Below are positions 55,122 through 63,793 of a stretch of DNA of 64,000 nucleotides, piece after piece; the stretch's first letter is position 1, and the number at the start of each line of letters is the position of its first letter. The notes beneath the pieces were generated by a model. The model did not search any database. It saw only the letters and a list, made by a program, of their open reading frames with translations, and was not told the origin of the DNA. The stretch spans positions 124,001 to 188,000 of the forward strand of contig CAXTVM010000002.1 in the NCBI GenBank assembly GCA_964247725.1, read 5' to 3'. This stretch comes from Lichenicola sp964247725. Lineage in GTDB: Bacteria; Pseudomonadota; Alphaproteobacteria; Acetobacterales; Acetobacteraceae. The position numbers and the translations under genes were made by a program.

Positions 55122-55511
55122 ATGACCACGGCCTTGGCCTATCTCGGCTGGACGCTGGTCCTGACGCTGGTGCAGGTCGTGGTGTCCACGGTCACCAAGC
55201 GTGGCCAGGATGGCGGCCCGAAGTGGGCCATGGGCAACCGTGATACGTCGCCCACTTATACCGGCCTCGCCGGACGGATGGTACGGGCGCAGGCCAACCT
55301 GTTCGAGACCCTGCCGATCTTCATCGGCGCCGTGCTGCTCGCCCATGTCGCCATCCGCGACACCGGGCTCACCGCATGGGGCGCCGGCCTCTATTTCTGG
55401 GCTCGGCTGATCTACATCCCCACCTATGCGCTCGGCCTGGTGCCGTGGCGGACAATCGTCTGGGGCGTGGCCATGGTCGGGCTGCTGCTCGTGCTGATCA
55501 GCCTGATCTAG
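55122..55511 (+). CDS. MAPEG-family membrane protein
   Basis: A 129-residue protein with four membrane helices. RMVRAQANLFETLPIFIGAV near residue 51 is the characteristic RA..N..E..P helix, and YFWARLIYIPTYALGLVPWR near 92 is the second MAPEG motif. The family includes glutathione-dependent and eicosanoid enzymes in eukaryotes; bacterial members are mostly uncharacterised. The stop codon TAG at 55509-55511 is part of repeat B3. Confidence 0.9.
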   Translation: MTTALAYLGWTLVLTLVQVVVSTVTKRGQDGGPKWAMGNRDTSPTYTGLAGRMVRAQANLFETLPIFIGAVLLAHVAIRDTGLTAWGAGLYFWARLIYIPTYALGLVPWRTIVWGVAMVGLLLVLISLI

Positions 55512-55616
55512 AGCATGATCCGATCGCTCAAGGCTCACGGATCGTGGTCTAGATTGTTGTTCTTGGGAGCATCTTCATCCGGCCGAACCAGTCCGTTCGG
55601 TCGGATGACGCCCTAG
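55509..55616. repeat. Family B palindromic repeat, copy B3
   Basis: TAGAGCATGATCCGATCGC and GGCTCACGGATCGTGGTCTAG, then TTGTTCTTGGGAGCATC, then a hairpin TCATCCGGCCGA / TCGGTCGGATGACG and a closing CCCTAG. It starts with the MAPEG stop codon. Confidence 0.87.
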
Positions 55617-55648
55617 CCGTTGCCGGACCGGCATCTCCCGGCCGCGCC

Positions 55649-56632
55649 ATGCCCGTGAGGCGCATCGCCCGGCTGTTCGCGAGGCTGCTCGCCGTGGGCG
55701 TCGCAGGTGCCGCTGCGACCGTGTCCGGCCTCGTGCTCTACACCTGGCGGACCAAGCGCCGGGTCGAGCGGGAGGTGCCGCCGGACGGCCGCTTCCTCGA
55801 CCTCGACGGGGCTCGCATCCACTACGTCGATGCCGGGTCCGGGCCGCCGATCGTGCTGATCCACGGCCTCGGCGGCCAGTTGCTCAACTTCCCGCCCGAC
55901 AGCCTGGTCGCGCTGCGACGCGACTACCGCGTGCTGGCGCTGGACCGGCCCGGCAACGGCTACTCCACCCTGAGCGCCGGTGCCGTGCCGACTCTTGCCG
56001 CCCACGCGGCGGCCGTGGCCGGGTTCATCGAAGCCCTCGGGCTGCGGCGGCCGGTGCTGGTCGGCCACTCGTTCGGCGGCGCGGTGGCGCTGCGGCTGGC
56101 GCTCGACCGCCCTGATTTGGTCGGCGGCCTGGCGCTGGTGTCGCCGCTGACCCATCCGTACGACGCCATGCCGCCGATGTTCCAGCCGCTGGTGATCCGC
56201 TCCGCCCTGCTGCGCTGGCTGGTATCCTGGACCCTGGTGACGCCGGCCGCCGTGCGGCATCGCGACGAGGTCTTGAGCCATCTGTTCGCGCCCGATCCGG
56301 CGCCGCCCGGGTTCGACATCGACGGCGGCGGATCGCTGAACCTGCGCCCGTCCGGCTTCTACGCGACGTCGTCCGAGCTGGTGGCGCTCGACATCTCGAC
56401 CCTGGCGGGGATGGCAGCCCGCTACGGCGAGCTCGCCATGCCGGTCGGCGTCCTGTTCGGCACCGGCGACGCCATCCTGGACCACCGGCTGAACGGCGTC
56501 GCCCTGCAGGGCGTGATCCCCGGGCTGGACTTGGAGTTGATCGAGGCCGGCCACATGATCCCGGTGGCCGCCCCGGAGCGCAGCGTCGCTTTCATCCGGC
56601 GGGTCGCGGAGCGCGTGGCGGCGCGGCCTTGA
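55649..56632 (+). CDS. Alpha/beta-fold hydrolase
   Basis: A 327-residue hydrolase with a single N-terminal hydrophobic anchor (ARLLAVGVAGAAATVSGLVL). The catalytic domain has VLIHGLGGQLLNFPPDSL near residue 70 (oxyanion loop), RPVLVGHSFGGAVALRLALD near 133 with the nucleophile Ser in GHSFGG, VLFGTGDAILDHRLNG with the acid, and EAGHMIPVAAPERSVAFIRR with the base His. A periplasmic or membrane-bound esterase or epoxide-hydrolase-like function is plausible; the substrate is not identifiable. Confidence 0.9.
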   Translation: MPVRRIARLFARLLAVGVAGAAATVSGLVLYTWRTKRRVEREVPPDGRFLDLDGARIHYVDAGSGPPIVLIHGLGGQLLNFPPDSLVALRRDYRVLALDRPGNGYSTLSAGAVPTLAAHAAAVAGFIEALGLRRPVLVGHSFGGAVALRLALDRPDLVGGLALVSPLTHPYDAMPPMFQPLVIRSALLRWLVSWTLVTPAAVRHRDEVLSHLFAPDPAPPGFDIDGGGSLNLRPSGFYATSSELVALDISTLAGMAARYGELAMPVGVLFGTGDAILDHRLNGVALQGVIPGLDLELIEAGHMIPVAAPERSVAFIRRVAERVAARP

Positions 56633-56639
56633 GGAAGAA

Positions 56640-56812
56640 AGGCAAGGGCTCTGCCCTGGACCCGCTGGGGCCGCGGGCCCGAACCCGATTCTCAGGAAGA
56701 TGATCCGCGCGTGAAGGTATACTCCTGACGAGTCGGGGTCTGGGGCCGTCGTGCGCCAGCACGCATTGCGTGACCGCCCCAGTGGGGTCCAGGGGCAAAG
56801 CCCCTGGCCTTA
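56640..56812. repeat. Family A palindromic repeat, copy A10
   Basis: Left arm GGCAAGGGCTCTGCCCTGG; core GATTCTCAGGAAGATGAT to CTGACGAGTCGGGG with central CGCGCGTGAAGGTAT; then the alternate module GGGGCCGTCGTGCGCCAGC and right arm CCAGGGGCAAAGCCCCTGG. Its right end runs into the TAA stop of the small gene at 56810. Confidence 0.85.
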
Positions 56813-57019
56813 ACTGCGGCCGCCCTCGCCGGGCTTGCGCTTCTCGTGCACGGTGCCGCCGCCGGTGCTGACCTGCTCGTTCGGGTGCTTCTTCTCGGCC
56901 TTCCGGTTCTGGTGATGCGCGCCGGCATGGTCGTCCGGGGCCTTGTCCCGATTCTCGTGCGAACTGCCGGGTCCGCCCGCGGAGCGGTCGGTCGCCGGGA
57001 TCTTGCTGCTCGTGCTCAT
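56810..57019 (-). CDS. Small hydrophilic protein, hypothetical
   Basis: A 69-residue, highly charged, probably disordered protein starting MSTSSKIPATDRSAGGPGSS with HENRDKAPDDHAGAHHQNRK and a C-terminus of KRKPGEGGRS. It is devoid of hydrophobic segments. Its ATG overlaps the stop of the SDF symporter gene by 4 bp, so the two are probably translated together. The TAA stop coincides with the edge of repeat A10. Function unknown; composition resembles stress-related hydrophilins. Confidence 0.65.
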   Translation of the reverse strand: MSTSSKIPATDRSAGGPGSSHENRDKAPDDHAGAHHQNRKAEKKHPNEQVSTGGGTVHEKRKPGEGGRS

Positions 57020-58311
57020 GGATGTGGTCCTCCTGCGCCGTGCAACGGCGCCGCCCCGGCGGCGGTTCGTCCGCCGTCATGCCAGCCCTCACCGGCATAC
57101 CGGGCCACCACCGCGGTCGCGAGCGCGTTGCCGATCACGTTGGTGCCGGACCGGCCCATGTCCAGCAGGTGGTCGACGCCCAGGATCAGCAACAGGCCGG
57201 CATCGGGCAGCCCGAACGCCGGCAGCACCGACGCCAGCGCCACGATCGCCGCCCGCGGCACGCCGGCGCTGCCCTTGCTGGCCACCATCAGCGCCAGCAG
57301 CAGCAGCACCTGCCGCCCCGGTGTCAGCGGGATCCCGTAGGCCTGCGCCACGAACAGCGCGCCGAAGGCCAGGAACAGCATCGCGCCGTCGAGGTTGAAG
57401 GCGTAGCCGAGCGGCAGCACGAAGCCCACCAGCCGCGGCGGCACGCCGAACCGCTCCAGCCGCTCGACCATCAGCGGGAACGCCGCCTCGCTGCTGGCGG
57501 TGCCGAACGCAAGCAGAACCGGCGCCGCCATCAGCCCGAGCAGCGGCGGCAGCGCCCGTCCGAGCAGGACGAGGCCGGCCCCGGCGAGCAGCGCCCACAG
57601 GGTCAGCATCGTCGCGTAGTAGCCGGCGATGAACACGGCGAGGCGGCCGGCGATCGCCGGCCCGCCGCGGGCGAAGGTCGCCAGCAGCGCGGCCAGCACC
57701 GCGACCGGGGCGAGCCGCATCACCAGCGCGGTCAGCCGCAGCATCACCGCGGCGAGGTCGCCCAGCGCCGCCCGCACGCGCGTGGCGCCGTCCTCCGGCA
57801 GCGAGGCCGCCGCGATCCCGAACAGGCACGCGAACACCACGATCTGCACCAGGTCGTTGCGCGCCATCGCGTCGACGATGCTGGTCGGCACCAGGCGGGT
57901 CACCATGTCGCCCGCTACCGGGCTCGTTGCGCCGGCCGCCGCGCCCATCGCCCCGTGCGGCGCCGAGAGATGCAGCCCCGCCCCCGGGCGCAGCAGGTTC
58001 GCGGCCAGCAGGCCGAGCGCCAGCGAGACCAGCGAGGCGGTCGTGAACCAGCCGACCGCCAGCAGCGCCGGCCGCGCGATGCCGGCACCGCCGCCGCCGC
58101 GCAGGCCGGCGATGCCGCCGGCCAGGGTCGCGAACAGCAGCGGCGCGATGACGGCGCGGATCAGCCGCAGGAACAGCTCGGCGACCACGCCGGCCCCGTC
58201 GGCGAGCCGCGCCGCATCCGGCGCCGCCATGCCGAGATGGACGACGATCCCCGCCACGCACCCGAGCGGCATCGCCGCCAGGATCGTCATCGTCGGGGAG
58301 CCCCGCGCCAT
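57016..58311 (-). CDS. Dicarboxylate/amino acid:cation symporter (SDF/DAACS family)
   Basis: A 431-residue integral membrane secondary transporter for dicarboxylates or acidic amino acids. Visible features: LAPVAVLAALLATFARGGPA, GTASSEAAFPLMVERLERFG near residue 290 (hairpin HP1, with SSEA in place of SSS), PLGYAFNLDGAMLFLAFGAL near 320 (the NMDGT-like substrate and cation site, here NLDGA) and MVASKGSAGVPRAAIVALAS near 358 (hairpin HP2). The changed residues in NLDGA and SSEA suggest an altered specificity. I use ATG 58311; a later ATG exists. The small hydrophilic gene follows with overlap. Confidence 0.88.
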   Translation of the reverse strand: MARGSPTMTILAAMPLGCVAGIVVHLGMAAPDAARLADGAGVVAELFLRLIRAVIAPLLFATLAGGIAGLRGGGGAGIARPALLAVGWFTTASLVSLALGLLAANLLRPGAGLHLSAPHGAMGAAAGATSPVAGDMVTRLVPTSIVDAMARNDLVQIVVFACLFGIAAASLPEDGATRVRAALGDLAAVMLRLTALVMRLAPVAVLAALLATFARGGPAIAGRLAVFIAGYYATMLTLWALLAGAGLVLLGRALPPLLGLMAAPVLLAFGTASSEAAFPLMVERLERFGVPPRLVGFVLPLGYAFNLDGAMLFLAFGALFVAQAYGIPLTPGRQVLLLLALMVASKGSAGVPRAAIVALASVLPAFGLPDAGLLLILGVDHLLDMGRSGTNVIGNALATAVVARYAGEGWHDGGRTAAGAAPLHGAGGPHP

Positions 58312-58396
58312 GCGCCGGTTGTCGCCGATCGGGGACGGCTTGACGAGGCCGCGCCACCGCCCGCCCATTGCGCGGGGGCGACGCGGGAGGCGGTCG

Positions 58397-59512
58397 ATGG
58401 ATGTGCGGGCGGCGGTGGCGTTCGAGGCGGGGCGGCCTCTCCAGGTCGAGACGGTGCAACTGGACGGTCCGCGCGCCGGCGAGGTGCTGGTCGAGATCAA
58501 GGCGACCGGCCTCTGCCATACCGACAAGTACACCCTGTCCGGCGCCGATCCGGAGGGGCTGTTCCCGGCCATCCTCGGCCACGAGGGTGCCGGGATCGTC
58601 GTCGAGGTGGGCGAGGGGGTCACCGGTCTTGCCGCCGGCGACCACGTGATCCCGCTCTACACGCCGGAATGCCGCCAGTGCCGGAGCTGCCTGTCGCGCA
58701 AGACCAACCTGTGCACCGCGATCCGGCCGACCCAGGGCAGGGGGGTGATGCCGGACGGCAGCTCCCGCTTCTCGTTCCGGGGCCGGCCGCTGCTGCACTA
58801 CATGGGCTGCTCGACCTTTGCCAACTTCACCGTGCTGCCCGAGATCGCGCTGGCGAAGGTCCGGACCGACGCGCCGTTCGACAAGATCTGCTACATCGGC
58901 TGCGGGGTGACCACCGGCATCGGTGCGGTGCTGTTCACCGCCCGGGTCGAACCCGGCAGCACGGTCATCGTGTTCGGGCTGGGCGGCATCGGGCTCAACG
59001 TGATCCAGGGCGCCCGCATGGTCGGCGCCACCCGGATCGTCGGCGTCGACGTCAACCCGGCGCGTGAGGCGATGGCGCGGCGGTTCGGCATGACCGACTT
59101 CGTCAATCCCAAAGAGCTCGGCCCCGACGGCGACGTCGTCGGCCACCTGGTCGAGCTCACCGGCGGCGGCGGCGACTACACCTTCGAGTGCGTCGGCAAC
59201 CCGACCCTGATGCGCCAGGCGCTCGAGTGCGCGCATCGCGGCTGGGGCGTGTCCACCATCATCGGCGTCGCCGCCGCCGGGCAGGAGATCTCGACCCGCC
59301 CGTTCCAGCTGGTCACCGGCCGGCGCTGGATCGGTTCGGCGTTCGGCGGCGCCCGCGGCCGCACCGACGTGCCCCGGATCGTCGACTGGTACATGGAGGG
59401 CCGGATCAGCATCGACCCGCTGATCACCCACCACCTGGCGCTGGGCGACATCAACCAGGGCTTCGAGCTGATGGCGCGCGGCGAGAGCATCCGCAGCGTC
59501 GTGGTGTATTGA
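58397..59512 (+). CDS. frmA: S-(hydroxymethyl)glutathione dehydrogenase (class III alcohol dehydrogenase)
   Basis: A 371-residue zinc- and NAD-dependent enzyme oxidising S-hydroxymethylglutathione (formaldehyde plus glutathione) to S-formylglutathione. Signature: TGLCHTDKYTLSGADPEGLF near residue 37, then PAILGHEGAGIVVEVGEG with the catalytic zinc ligands, and TPECRQCRSCLSRKTNLCTA near 90, the four-Cys structural zinc loop. VIVFGLGGIGLNVIQGARM is the NAD Rossmann motif. GGGAGG stands just before the ATG at 58397. Its TGA stop overlaps the next gene's ATG. It acts with the esterase downstream. Confidence 0.95.
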   Translation: MDVRAAVAFEAGRPLQVETVQLDGPRAGEVLVEIKATGLCHTDKYTLSGADPEGLFPAILGHEGAGIVVEVGEGVTGLAAGDHVIPLYTPECRQCRSCLSRKTNLCTAIRPTQGRGVMPDGSSRFSFRGRPLLHYMGCSTFANFTVLPEIALAKVRTDAPFDKICYIGCGVTTGIGAVLFTARVEPGSTVIVFGLGGIGLNVIQGARMVGATRIVGVDVNPAREAMARRFGMTDFVNPKELGPDGDVVGHLVELTGGGGDYTFECVGNPTLMRQALECAHRGWGVSTIIGVAAAGQEISTRPFQLVTGRRWIGSAFGGARGRTDVPRIVDWYMEGRISIDPLITHHLALGDINQGFELMARGESIRSVVVY

Positions 59513-60351
59513 TGCGGACGCTGTCCGAGCAGCGGTGCCACGGCGGCACCATCGGCCACTACGCCGAGATCTCGGACGCGCTGGGCGGCCTCGAGGCGCG
59601 CTTCGGCGTGTTCATGCCGCCCGGCGCCAGCGCGGCGTCGCCGTGTCCGGCGCTGTATGCCCTGGCCGGCCTCACCTGTGACGAACAGACCTTCGCCACC
59701 AAGTCCGGCGCGCTGGCCCATGCCGCCCGGCATCGGCTGGCGATGGTGTTTCCGGACACCAGCCCGCGCGGCGCCGGCATCGGCGGCGAGGCGGGCGACT
59801 GGGAGTTCGGCCTCGGCGCCGGGTACTACCTCGACGCCACCGAGGCCCCCTGGAGCGCCCATTACCGCATGGGCCGCCACGTCGCGGTCGAGCTGCCTGC
59901 GATGGTCGAGGCGACCTGGCCGGTGAGCGGCCGCCGCGGCATCACCGGCCACTCGATGGGCGGCCACGGCGCGCTGACCCTGGCGCTGCGCGAGCCGGCG
60001 CGCTGGCACTCGGTCTCCGCGATCGCGCCGATCTGCCACCCGTCCGCGGTGCCGTGGGGCGAGAAGGCGTTCGGGCGCTATCTCGGCGACGACCCGGGCG
60101 GCTGGTCCGGCCACGATGCCACCCTGCTGCTGCAGGACGGCCATCTCCATCCGCACGAGATCCTGGTCGACCAGGGCGAGGCGGACCGGTTCCTGTCCGA
60201 CCAGCTCCGGCCGGACGCGCTGGAGCGGGCCGCCGCCGCCGGCCAGGCGCTGCGGCTCCGGCGCCATCCCGGCTACGACCACTCCTACTGGTTCGTCCAG
60301 AGCGTGATCGGCGACCACCTGGCGCACCACGCCGCGATCCTCGCCGGCTGA
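59512..60351 (+). CDS. fghA: S-formylglutathione hydrolase
   Basis: A 279-residue esterase hydrolysing S-formylglutathione to formate and glutathione, the step after FrmA. ATG 59512 overlaps the frmA stop (TGATG), indicating coupling. Motifs: PCPALYALAGLTCDEQTFAT near residue 45, RGITGHSMGGHGALTLALRE near 139 with nucleophile Ser, AEADRFLSDQ-like GEADRFLSDQLRPDALE carrying the acid, and GYDHSYWFVQSVIGDHL near 254 with the base His. Sequence and length are typical of the family. Confidence 0.95.
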   Translation: MRTLSEQRCHGGTIGHYAEISDALGGLEARFGVFMPPGASAASPCPALYALAGLTCDEQTFATKSGALAHAARHRLAMVFPDTSPRGAGIGGEAGDWEFGLGAGYYLDATEAPWSAHYRMGRHVAVELPAMVEATWPVSGRRGITGHSMGGHGALTLALREPARWHSVSAIAPICHPSAVPWGEKAFGRYLGDDPGGWSGHDATLLLQDGHLHPHEILVDQGEADRFLSDQLRPDALERAAAAGQALRLRRHPGYDHSYWFVQSVIGDHLAHHAAILAG

Positions 60352-60388
60352 GCCTCCCGAGGTTCCGGCCCGGCGTTCCCGCCGCGGA

Positions 60389-61000
60389 CTACAGGCTCAG
60401 CCCGGCCAGGCTGTTGACGCTGTTGTTGGCGGCGCTGCCGTAGGCCTGCATCGCCTGCTGGATTGCCAGCTGCAGCGATTGGGCGCTGGCGACTCCGACC
60501 GTGGACGTGCCGCTCGCCGACGACGCGGCCGTTGCGGACGGGTTGCCGGCCGAGCTGGCGGCGCCGGCGTTGACGTTGGAGACGTCCCCATCGGAGGACC
60601 CAAGCGCGGTCAGCAGGTGGCCGGTACTGCCGCCGCTACCGCCGCCGGCACGGCTGTGGTGGTGGTGGCCGTGCGCGCCCGATGTGCTGGACGTGCTGGA
60701 GGCGCTGGACGTGGCCGAACCCGCTGCGGTTCCGGCTCTGGTTCCGGCCGCCGCCGCACTCGAGGTCCCGCCCGCGGTCGGGGTGCCGGACGCCGCGGCC
60801 GTGGTGGCGGAGGATGTGGCGGATGCCGTGTTGGAGCCGAGGATCGCCTCCAGGTCGCTGGCAAAGCTCGACAGCGCGCCGGTCGCGGTCGCGGACGTAC
60901 CCGAGGCGGCGCTTCCGCCCGGGGTAGCCGCACCGGCGGCTCCCGATGCCGAGGGCGACGACCACGGGTCGAGGTTCGACAGGATGCTGCTAATCGACAT
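60389..61000 (-). CDS. Low-complexity Ser/Ala/Gly-rich protein, hypothetical
   Basis: A 203-residue protein of about two thirds Ser, Ala, Gly and Thr, beginning MSISSILSNLDPWSS and ending AQSLQLAIQQAMQAYG then NNSVNSLAGLSL. A run HHHH lies near residue 115. There is no signal peptide or domain. The two ends look like ordered protein and the middle like a flexible linker. Comparable low-complexity proteins are seen in alphaproteobacteria without a known role. It may be real, but low-complexity frames in GC-rich DNA are treacherous. Confidence 0.55.
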   Translation of the reverse strand: MSISSILSNLDPWSSPSASGAAGAATPGGSAASGTSATATGALSSFASDLEAILGSNTASATSSATTAAASGTPTAGGTSSAAAAGTRAGTAAGSATSSASSTSSTSGAHGHHHHSRAGGGSGGSTGHLLTALGSSDGDVSNVNAGAASSAGNPSATAASSASGTSTVGVASAQSLQLAIQQAMQAYGSAANNSVNSLAGLSL

Positions 61001-61160
61001 GGGCGGGGGCTCCGGGTCCGGGTGGACGTTGGTTGCAGCGGTTCTGCAACCGCCATGCCAGCCGATGCGCCGCGATCCGGCCTGCCGTCATCATGTCGCC
61101 CCGGCACCCGCCGCCGCCGGACCCGGCACGATCTGCCGGCCGCCGGCACGATCTGCCGGG

Positions 61161-61580
61161 TCATTCGCCGATCAGGTGCAGCACCACCTGGCGACGGTGC
61201 GGCCGCCGCCTGTGCTCGAACAGGTAGATCCCCTGCCACGTCCCCAGCGTCGGCCGCGCGTCCCGCACCGGGACCGTCAGCTGCACGCCGGTCAGCATCG
61301 TGCGCAGGTGCGCCGGCATGTCGTCCGGCCCCTCGTCGTCGTGCGCGTAGCGGCCGGGCTGCTCCGGCGCGATCGCCTCGAAATACCGCTCGACGTCGGT
61401 CCGCACCTCCGGCGACGCGTTCTCCTGCACCGTCAGCGACGCCGAGGTGTGCCGGCACCACAGCGTCAACAGGCCGATCCCGATCCCCTGCCGGTCAACC
61501 CAGTGCACCACCGGCGCGGTGATCGCGACCAGCCCCCGCCCGCGCGTCTCGATCGTCAGCTCGTGGATCGCCTGCCGCAT
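61161..61580 (-). CDS. yjbQ: YjbQ family protein (secondary thiamine-phosphate synthase enzyme)
   Basis: A 139-residue protein of the YjbQ/UPF0047 family. MRQAIHELTIETRGRGLVAI, then LLTLWCRHTSASLTVQENAS near residue 40 with the conserved Thr-Ser and Asn, ERYFEAIAP near 65, and HLRTMLTGVQLTVPV near 91 with LGTWQGIYLFEHRRRPHRR at the end. Family members form trimers and have weak thiamine-phosphate synthase activity; physiological role uncertain. The ATG at 61580 (after an upstream MGGST) is chosen because homologues start at this residue. Confidence 0.92.
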   Translation of the reverse strand: MRQAIHELTIETRGRGLVAITAPVVHWVDRQGIGIGLLTLWCRHTSASLTVQENASPEVRTDVERYFEAIAPEQPGRYAHDDEGPDDMPAHLRTMLTGVQLTVPVRDARPTLGTWQGIYLFEHRRRPHRRQVVLHLIGE

Positions 61581-62064
61581 CGTGCTCCCTCCCATACGTC
61601 CCGATCCCGCCCGACGATCGCGTCGCAGGTCTCGAACACGCGGTCGCCGAGCTCGTTGCCGCGCGGGGCAGGCCGGACGGTCTCGACCGGGTTAGGTTAG
61701 GTTCGGGCGGCAGGCGCGGCACGGTGACGTCGTCCGGTATCCGAAGCGCGTCGGCGCCGGGCTGGTGCCAGCCGGCGCATCGATGACGAGCAAGGCGTGG
61801 GCGCCGTGCGTGACGTGCCTGCTGGTCTCGGCAGGTGCAGGTTCGACGGTCACCCGTCGTCGAACCTCTCGGCGCCAGCGCGGCAGTAAGGCGGCGGGTC
61901 GGGCGGGGCGCTGCGCACGCGGAACCCCGGCCAGCTCCGCCCGGGCGCGGCGCCGATCGCGGGGTCCAGAAGCAGATGGGATTTTCGCCGGAGACAAGCT
62001 GTCACGCCTCGTTCCTTCTAACGAACGATGACGTTGACCAAGTAGAAGCGTCATTCGAATCAGG
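61581..62064. other. Intergenic region with one strong hairpin
   Basis: About 480 bp without a recognisable gene; open frames on both strands are short and of low complexity. A 10-bp inverted repeat AGGTTCGACG (61839-61848) and CGTCGAACCT (61858-61867) would form a stable hairpin with a 9-base loop. No poly-T follows, so it is not a standard terminator. Confidence 0.5.
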
Positions 62065-62652
62065 TCACCGCTCCTGCAACCACTTCAGGTGCGCCCTCAC
62101 CGCCGGCCACTCGCCGGCGATGATGCTGTAGACGCACGTATCCCGCAGCGTGCCGTTGCGCGCGACCATGTGGTTGCGCAGCACGCCGTCGAGCTTCGCG
62201 CCGATCCGCTCGATCGCGCGCCGGCTGGGCTGGTTCAGCACGTGCGTGCGCAGCTCGACGGCGACGCAGCCCAGCGTCTCGAACGCATGGGTCAGCATCA
62301 GCAGCTTGGCGTCGGTGTTGAGCGCCGTCCGCTGCACGCCCGCCGCGTACCAGGTCCAGCCGATTTCCATCCGCTTCACTACGGCGTCGATGTGGCCGAA
62401 GCTGGTCATGCCGACGATGCGGCCGTCGCCCGAGCGCTGCACCGCGAGCGGCAGCATGCTGCCGGCGTCGCGCCAGCCGATGCGGCGGGCGATCTCCGCC
62501 TCCATCTCGCTCGGCTCCGGCACGCCGGTGAACCAGTGCCGCCACAGCGCGCCGTCCGACGCCGCCTCCACCAGCGCGTCGCGATGGTTGCGCTGCAGCG
62601 GCACCAGCGTGGCGTGCGGCCCCTTCAGGCGGACGGGCGTGATCCAGTCCAT
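62065..62652 (-). CDS. GNAT-family N-acetyltransferase (RimJ/RimL type)
   Basis: A 195-residue acetyltransferase. ATG 62652 has AAGGAAGAG shortly upstream. Motifs: RLKGPHATLVPLQRNHRDAL near residue 9, GRIVGMTSFGHIDAVVKRME near 78, IGWTWYAAGVQRTALNTDAK near 98 and RTHVLNQPSRRAIERIGAKL near 133, the RimJ/RimL-type acetyl-CoA site and substrate helix. Likely acceptors are protein N-termini, amines or antibiotics; nothing nearby tells which. Repeat A11 lies upstream. Confidence 0.9.
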   Translation of the reverse strand: MDWITPVRLKGPHATLVPLQRNHRDALVEAASDGALWRHWFTGVPEPSEMEAEIARRIGWRDAGSMLPLAVQRSGDGRIVGMTSFGHIDAVVKRMEIGWTWYAAGVQRTALNTDAKLLMLTHAFETLGCVAVELRTHVLNQPSRRAIERIGAKLDGVLRNHMVARNGTLRDTCVYSIIAGEWPAVRAHLKWLQER

Positions 62653-62678
62653 CGGCTCTTCCTTGCGGCGAGAAGAAG

Positions 62679-62774
62679 GCCAGGGCGCTGTCCTGAACCC
62701 GTTGGGGCCGTCGTGCGCAGCACGCTGCGCGTGACGGCCCCAACGGGGTCCAGGGGCGGAGCCCCTGGCCTTCT
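62679..62774. repeat. Family A repeat, short variant A11
   Basis: Arms GGCCAGGGCGCTGTCCTG and CCAGGGGCGGAGCCCCTGG enclose only the alternate module (TTGGGGCCGTCGTGCGCAGC / GCGTGACGGCCCCAAC). The standard GATTCG core is absent, giving a compact palindrome of about 95 bp. Confidence 0.85.
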
Positions 62775-62860
62775 TCCTCAAACGAACCCCGGAAGCTTTG
62801 CCCCATCGCTTCATCAACGGCTAGCCTCCCGAACTCCGTCGCTGAAGGGAGAGCCTGCCC

Positions 62861-63793
62861 GTGGCCCTGGCGTTCCACACCGTCGACGTCTTCACCGACC
62901 GGATGTTCGGCGGCAACCCGCTGGCGGTGGTGCTCGGCGCGGAGGGCCTGGACGCGGCGCGGATGCAGGCGATCGCGCGCGAGTTCAACTATTCCGAGAC
63001 GACGTTCGTGCTGCCCCCCGCCGATTCCGCCCACCATGCCCGCGTCCGCATCTTCACGCCCGGTCGGGAGCTGCCGTTCGCCGGCCATCCCAACGTCGGC
63101 ACCGCCTTCGTGCTGGCCACGGAGCACGTGGGCCCGCTGCCGGAGAGCCTCCTGCTCGAGGAGGCGGCCGGCCTGGTGCCGGTGCGGCTGCTGCGCGACG
63201 AGGGCAGGGTGGTCGGCGCCGAGCTCACCGCGCCGGCGCCGTTCCGGCAGGAGCCGTCGCCGGCATCGCCCGACGCGATCGCCGCCTGCCTATCGCTGCG
63301 GCCGGACGATCTCCGCACCGACCGCCATGCGCCGGTGGTCGTCTCCGTCGGCCTCGCCTTCCTGGCGGTCGAGCTGGCGTCGCGCCGGGCGCTGGCCGCC
63401 GCCCGTGCCCAGCCCGGGCTGGGGCCCCTGCTCGTCGCGGCGGGAGTCGGCGGCCTCTACCTCTACACCGGCGACCGGACGGCGGAGGGGGCCGGCACCG
63501 ACCTGCAGGCGCGCATGTTCGCCCCGCATGACGGCATTCCCGAGGACCCGGCGACCGGCAGCGCCACCGCCGCGGTCGGCGCCCTGCAGGCGGCCCTGCT
63601 GCCGGCCGCGGACGCCAGCCTGTCGCTGGTGGTGGGCCAGGGCGTCGACATGGGCCGGCCCAGCCGGCTGGAGGTCCGCGCCGAGAAGCGAGGCGGCGTC
63701 GTGGCAACCGCCCACGTCGGCGGGCGCTGCGTCTCCGTCATGACCGGGTCGCTGCGCGATCCGGGCGAGGGGGCCCGCCATGCAAGAGTTTGA
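62861..63793 (+). CDS. PhzF-family isomerase/epimerase-like protein
   Basis: A 310-residue PhzF-fold protein, cytoplasmic. GTG start at 62861 with AGGGAGAG upstream. Motifs: VDVFTDRMFGGNPLAVVL near residue 8, EFNYSETTFVLPPAD near 40 with the catalytic Glu, FTPGRELPFAGHPNVGTAFV near 65, and PEDPATGSATAAVGALQAAL near 228. Only members in phenazine clusters make phenazines; here no phz gene is present, so it is probably a general isomerase. It overlaps the next gene by 14 bp. Confidence 0.92.
   Translation: MALAFHTVDVFTDRMFGGNPLAVVLGAEGLDAARMQAIAREFNYSETTFVLPPADSAHHARVRIFTPGRELPFAGHPNVGTAFVLATEHVGPLPESLLLEEAAGLVPVRLLRDEGRVVGAELTAPAPFRQEPSPASPDAIAACLSLRPDDLRTDRHAPVVVSVGLAFLAVELASRRALAAARAQPGLGPLLVAAGVGGLYLYTGDRTAEGAGTDLQARMFAPHDGIPEDPATGSATAAVGALQAALLPAADASLSLVVGQGVDMGRPSRLEVRAEKRGGVVATAHVGGRCVSVMTGSLRDPGEGARHARV

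Noticed and set aside
57022..59434. Long frames over the SDF symporter and frmA on both strands
   Set aside because: They cross gene borders in the wrong frame and contain no family motif.
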